Shown here: positions 7,144 through 10,221 of the stretch, piece after piece
Position numbering within the stretch: position 1 is the first letter of the stretch
Layout: the number at the start of each line of letters is the position of its first letter
Origin: an uncultured Pirellulaceae bacterium
GTDB lineage: Bacteria > Planctomycetota > Planctomycetia > Pirellulales > Pirellulaceae
Reading direction: 5' to 3'
DNA length: 10,221 bases
NCBI GenBank assembly: GCA_947258905.1
Contig: CAMYKF010000640.1
Location: forward strand, 1 to 10,221
Position numbers and translations under genes: made by a program
Notes under the pieces: model-generated
What the model was told of the DNA's origin: nothing
The model's input: only the letters and a program-made list of their open reading frames with translations
Databases searched by the model: none

Positions 7144-8828
7144 CACGATCAACCATGACTTCGCCAAACATCAACCAGATCTGGACTCGCTGGCTGGACC
7201 AGTCCGCACTCGATGAGTCGCAGGCTCGGGTGCTGGCCGCAGCGCTGACGGATGATGGCAAACTGGCCGACGAATTGCTGGAAGATCTCGATATGGTCCG
7301 CCAGTTGTCGGCGCTGGGACAATCCCCGACAAGTGATGCCGGGTTCGTCGCCGCAACTCTGAGTCAGTTCGATCAGCAAGTCGCAGCAGTGGAAAAGTCA
7401 CCATCGGATGATTCAGTGGCTGTCGATCAACAGCCGTTTGGCTGGCTGGACGCGGCCAAAAACGAGGCGGCGCCCATGCCCCTGGCGGAACCGGTCGATT
7501 CGCCCGAACTGCCATCCATCAAAACGCGGGAACGACGTCGGCAAAAAAGTCCGCGGTCGCAACGAGTCTGGATCGGAATTCTCGTAGCGGTTCCCTTGAT
7601 GATTGGCCTGGCCTTTTTGATCTGGCCTGGCGGCGAGCGGGCTCAACCACAACATCCTCCAGTGGCTGAAAAGGAACCGGGCAACGAAAACGGCGCGCCG
7701 CGAGTCGATGAGCCCATCGCCAGGATTCCCGAATCGGAACCGCTTGTTCCTGCCGAACCGGACTTGCCGAAAACTCACGAGCCTCCTGTCGAAAGCCTGG
7801 TTGACGACAACAGCCGGGCCAACCGCGATCAGAAGGTTGCACTCGACTGGAATCGTCGTGTCGTGCCCGAATCGGAAAAAGACCTTGCCCGTCCTGTAAC
7901 TCCCCTGCAACCCGGGATGCCCGGCCAGCCGGTGTTCGCCAGTGTGCAGGAACGGGGTCGCTGTTTGTGGAGGGCCGCAGTGCCGGAATCCGGTCGCGTG
8001 GGAGTTGGCGAATTGACCCTGATCACGGGACGCGCCGATATCGAATTTGATAACGGTCAGTTGTTCAGAATGGTAGCGCCGGCCACGGTCCGGCTGGATG
8101 GTCCGGATCAGCTGACCTTGATCGAGGGCAAGCTGCAGGGGAATTCGTTCGAAGCCGAAACCGACGAGTTCGTGATTCGAACCGTTAACGCCCGGGTTCA
8201 GCCACAAACCGATTCCAGGTTCTCGATGGAAATCGAGCCGATTGGTGACCAGCTGACTGTCGACCGCGGCGCCATTGATGTGGTGCCCTGGTACGGCAAC
8301 GCAACAGACGATTCCATCCTGTTGTCACCGAGCGGTCTCGACAATGCCATGATTCAGGATATCGATGATCAACACGGTGGGCCGATCCAGGCTTACTTCC
8401 GAAATAATCGGGGAGCCTATGAAGGTTGGGTGAATGTCGAAGGTCAGGTACTGAAGTCGCAGAACATGGAGTTTGTCAACGAGATATACCTGCATGCGCG
8501 TGATCGGTACATGGACTCGCCTCAGGATCTGCGGCGGGAATGGAACAATCTGCTTTCGCTGGTCCGCTCCGGTCAGAACATGGGCGGGCAACCAAATATC
8601 GGACAGCAGCTGACGGGGACCGAGTTCGACCAGTTCATGGACCGGTTCAGTGGCGTGCTGAATCAGGCGATCGATCCGGCTCAAGCCCGGTTCTTTCAGG
8701 GAACATTTGAGTTTAACGGGCGGCAGATGCAATTTAATTCGCCGCAGGAATTTGCAGCGGCGCGAGAAGAAATCCTTGGCTCCTTCGCCGAAGTTTTCGA
8801 CCACTTCCAAAACCGGAACAAACGGTAA
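7140..8828 (+). CDS. Single-pass membrane protein with FecR-like domain, probable anti-sigma factor or sensor
   Basis: This is a 562-residue protein starting at ATG 7140 inside the sigma stop (ATGA); a second ATG at 7155 is a possible start. The N-terminal ~65 residues (INQIWTRWLDQSALDESQAR onward) are helical and resemble the cytoplasmic end of planctomycete anti-sigma proteins. A basic stretch (RERRRQKSPRSQR) precedes one transmembrane helix at residues ~142-163, which places the N-terminus inside. A Pro/Glu-rich linker (~164-265) leads to a FecR-like domain at ~272-390, with GELTLITGRADIEFDNG, APATVRLDGPDQLTLIEGKL and QLTVDRGAIDVV. The last ~170 residues are polar and of unknown fold. FecR proteins relay an outside signal to a cognate ECF sigma factor; whether the signal here is iron, redox state or something else cannot be read. 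The next gene starts 36 bases downstream. Confidence 0.85.
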   Translation: MTRSTMTSPNINQIWTRWLDQSALDESQARVLAAALTDDGKLADELLEDLDMVRQLSALGQSPTSDAGFVAATLSQFDQQVAAVEKSPSDDSVAVDQQPFGWLDAAKNEAAPMPLAEPVDSPELPSIKTRERRRQKSPRSQRVWIGILVAVPLMIGLAFLIWPGGERAQPQHPPVAEKEPGNENGAPRVDEPIARIPESEPLVPAEPDLPKTHEPPVESLVDDNSRANRDQKVALDWNRRVVPESEKDLARPVTPLQPGMPGQPVFASVQERGRCLWRAAVPESGRVGVGELTLITGRADIEFDNGQLFRMVAPATVRLDGPDQLTLIEGKLQGNSFEAETDEFVIRTVNARVQPQTDSRFSMEIEPIGDQLTVDRGAIDVVPWYGNATDDSILLSPSGLDNAMIQDIDDQHGGPIQAYFRNNRGAYEGWVNVEGQVLKSQNMEFVNEIYLHARDRYMDSPQDLRREWNNLLSLVRSGQNMGGQPNIGQQLTGTEFDQFMDRFSGVLNQAIDPAQARFFQGTFEFNGRQMQFNSPQEFAAAREEILGSFAEVFDHFQNRNKR

Positions 8829-8864
8829 CTTTCAACAACAGCAGGAACAGGTGAGGTAACAACA

Positions 8865-9998
8865 ATGAAAAGGTTGTCATGGATCGTGGCCATCGGCATG
8901 TTACTGGCGGCTCCCGCAGCAACCAGCGCGTGGCAGGAGCAGGCGAATCTGCGGACCTGGAACCTGCCCGATACCGGAAAGTCGCTCGAGGCGGAGCTGG
9001 TTTCCTACGATGCGGAATCCGGCGAAGTGACACTGCGCGGGGAAGACGGTGGACTGATCCAGATGCAGGCGACGGAACTGCATATTTCGGATCGCCGTTA
9101 TCTGAATCGCCAAATGGCGCGGAAAGACCGACCGCAGCGACGACGGGCTTCATCTTCTGATCCAATTGATCGCGCACTGGCCGGTGGCGGCAACAACACG
9201 GCCGACCCCTCGGTACAGCATCTGTACGGGATCGACTGGCATCGGACGCCGCAAAGCGCGCAAGCTGCCGCTACTGGCAGCCAGCGGGACGCTGACGACA
9301 AGCCGATTATCTGGTTCCGCGTGCTCGGCGACCTGTCGGGCTTTATGTGAAGTGCCGGCCATCGAATGAGAACCGTGACGTTCTCCACGCCAGACATCCA
9401 GCAAGCCATCAACGAAAACTTTGTTGCCCTGAACACGAACATCGAAGGCACCGCACTGACCGGCCAGAGCATCAAGCACCCGCCCACCGATCAGTCCGGT
9501 TCCTGCATTCGCGGCAACGGACAACAGAATGTGCAAACGATTTTTCTGACGCCGGACCTGGAGATCCTGCATGCAGCCACCGGTTATCTCGATCCGCAGG
9601 ACCTGTACGAGGAAATGCAGTTCGCGGCCCGCTTGTTTTCCGCGATTCAGGTCGAACCCGATAACGGGTCCGCCCTGATACGAAACGCGCACCAGGAGCG
9701 TCTGCGTGATTCCGGGTTTTCGAAAAATCAAATTAACGCGGCCAATGATGTGGAACTGATGCGTGCGATGATGCAAGACGGCGGCATGATGCAGTCAGCC
9801 GGCGGTCGCCGGCCCGGCAACGGATCCAGCATGTTTGATTCGATGATTCGCCAGCAGTTCCTCAAGGACCAGCGGTTTTCCATTCGCTATCCCCTGATGT
9901 CGCTGAGGCAGCTGGAATCCGACCCCGGTGATCTGGTGGGCCGCGGCCAGACTTTTTTCAGCAGCAGCAGCAATTCAACGACCAACGGTAATCGATAA
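8865..9998 (+). CDS. Secreted SHD1/thioredoxin-like protein with an in-frame TGA at the active site: candidate selenoprotein, otherwise an interrupted gene
   Basis: Read through the TGA at 9348-9350, one frame gives 377 residues; a conventional reading gives two ORFs, 8865-9350 (161 aa) and 9366-9998 (210 aa). AGGTGAGG, 8 bases before ATG 8865, is a strong ribosome binding site. Residues 1-22 form a signal peptide (cleavage near TSA-W). Residues ~30-84 match SHD1, an Sla1-homology domain common in secreted planctomycete proteins (RTWNLPDTGKSLEAELVSYD). After a basic linker, a thioredoxin-like fold starts near residue 143 with strand KPIIWFRVLG. The TGA (residue 162) follows, then SAGHRMRTVTFSTPDIQQAI. 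Against the Thioredoxin_7/DUF255 pattern CxxCHxM, the TGA takes the first Cys and Gly165 the second. The second ORF alone lacks strand 1, the active site and a Shine-Dalgarno. A Cys occurs later in SGSCIRGNG. Third gene of the sigma operon. Confidence 0.75.
9348..9350 (+). other. In-frame TGA codon, candidate selenocysteine
   Basis: The coding frame from 8865 reaches TGA here and stays open in the same frame to TAA at 9996-9998. No insertion or deletion is needed. The codon aligns with the nucleophilic Cys of thioredoxin-like active sites, the commonest place for selenocysteine. TGA serves as a normal stop for three other genes in the window, so the whole code is not reassigned. Confidence 0.5.
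9368..9385 (+). promoter_or_regulatory. Candidate bacterial SECIS-like hairpin downstream of the TGA
   Basis: GAGAAC (9368-9373) and GTTCTC (9380-9385) form a perfect 6-bp stem with loop CGTGAC. The loop begins 23 bases after the TGA, and G is the second loop base. As I recall the bacterial SECIS model, the loop should start about 16-37 bases after UGA, have 3-14 bases and carry a G in the first two positions; all three hold. One short hairpin could arise by chance. Confidence 0.45.
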
Positions 9999-10221
9999 CA
10001 CCATCTTCCCCTTTGTTCTCTCTCGCGGGGCCCCTCGAGTCAGTCCGGGTATATGAGATCAAGAGATTTCGAAAGTTGCGGAGAGGTCGTGAATTTTTGA
10101 GTATTAACAAAGTTACCCTCCCAGGGGGGCTCTTCGCGGAATTTAGTGGCAAGTTTTCATTTGCTGGAATACCTCAGCCCCTGACCCTCCCCCCGGGCAT
10201 TGGTGTCTACACAATTCGATA
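9999..10221. other. Downstream region without a recognised gene
   Basis: No gene or convincing terminator is visible. GGGGCCCC (10027-10034) is a palindrome without a loop or T-tract, and CCCTCCCAGGGGGG near 10119 is a G/C-rich hairpin candidate without a T run. A short minus-strand frame here has no Shine-Dalgarno or domain. The next gene probably lies beyond the right edge. Confidence 0.5.

Noticed and set aside
7413..8207. Minus-strand ORF of 264 codons
   Set aside because: It is a shadow of the FecR-like gene in a GC-rich frame, with no start signals or domain.
9366..9998. Independent gene starting at ATG 9366
   Set aside because: It has no Shine-Dalgarno, would lack the first strand and active site of its fold, and is in frame with the preceding ORF across only 15 sense bases. 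Read-through explains it better, though re-initiation cannot be excluded.
8865..9998. Frameshift as the cause of the split gene
   Set aside because: Both halves are in the same frame, so no insertion or deletion is involved; only the single TGA separates them.
10021..10140. Intrinsic terminator for the sigma operon
   Set aside because: The G/C-rich palindromes here lack a usable loop or a following T-tract, so no terminator is called.

Overview
The window looks like a piece of a Planctomycetota chromosome, probably of the Pirellulales type. The GC content is moderate to high. The genes include an SHD1 (SLA1-homology) domain fused to a thioredoxin-like fold, an ECF sigma factor overlapping a single-pass FecR-like protein, and large secreted proteins built from beta-sandwich modules. 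This assignment rests on recognised family style and not on a database search.

Layout. Positions 1-4036 hold two large exported proteins on the minus strand, read right to left: an 871-residue protein of unknown function (4036 to 1421), then, 80 bases on, a protein with carboxypeptidase-regulatory-like beta-sandwich repeats (1340 down past the left edge). A 575-base gene-free stretch (4037-4611) follows, with an inverted repeat and a perfect 21-base tandem duplication. Positions 4612-6041 are a minus-strand pair joined by an ATGA overlap: a HisN-type histidinol-phosphatase of the inositol monophosphatase family and a small membrane-anchored protein. The 526-base divergent region 6042-6567 is rich in repeats: a long imperfect inverted repeat (6126-6268), a short one (6288-6309) and three copies of a 12-base repeat (6437-6472).

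Positions 6568-9998 form a plus-strand operon: ECF sigma factor, a membrane FecR-like probable anti-sigma or sensor protein (ATGA overlap), and a secreted SHD1/thioredoxin-like protein. The reading frame of the last gene is interrupted by one TGA at 9348-9350 and continues in the same frame for 215 more residues. The TGA falls exactly where the first, nucleophilic cysteine of a thioredoxin CxxC motif is expected. A perfect 6-bp hairpin with a G in the second loop position lies 23 bases downstream, inside the range of the bacterial SECIS model. The most interesting reading is an undescribed selenoprotein with a U-x-x-G active site, controlled by its own sigma/FecR pair. The competing reading is a point-mutated Cys codon or a sequencing error.

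The last 223 bases (9999-10221) show no gene I can support.
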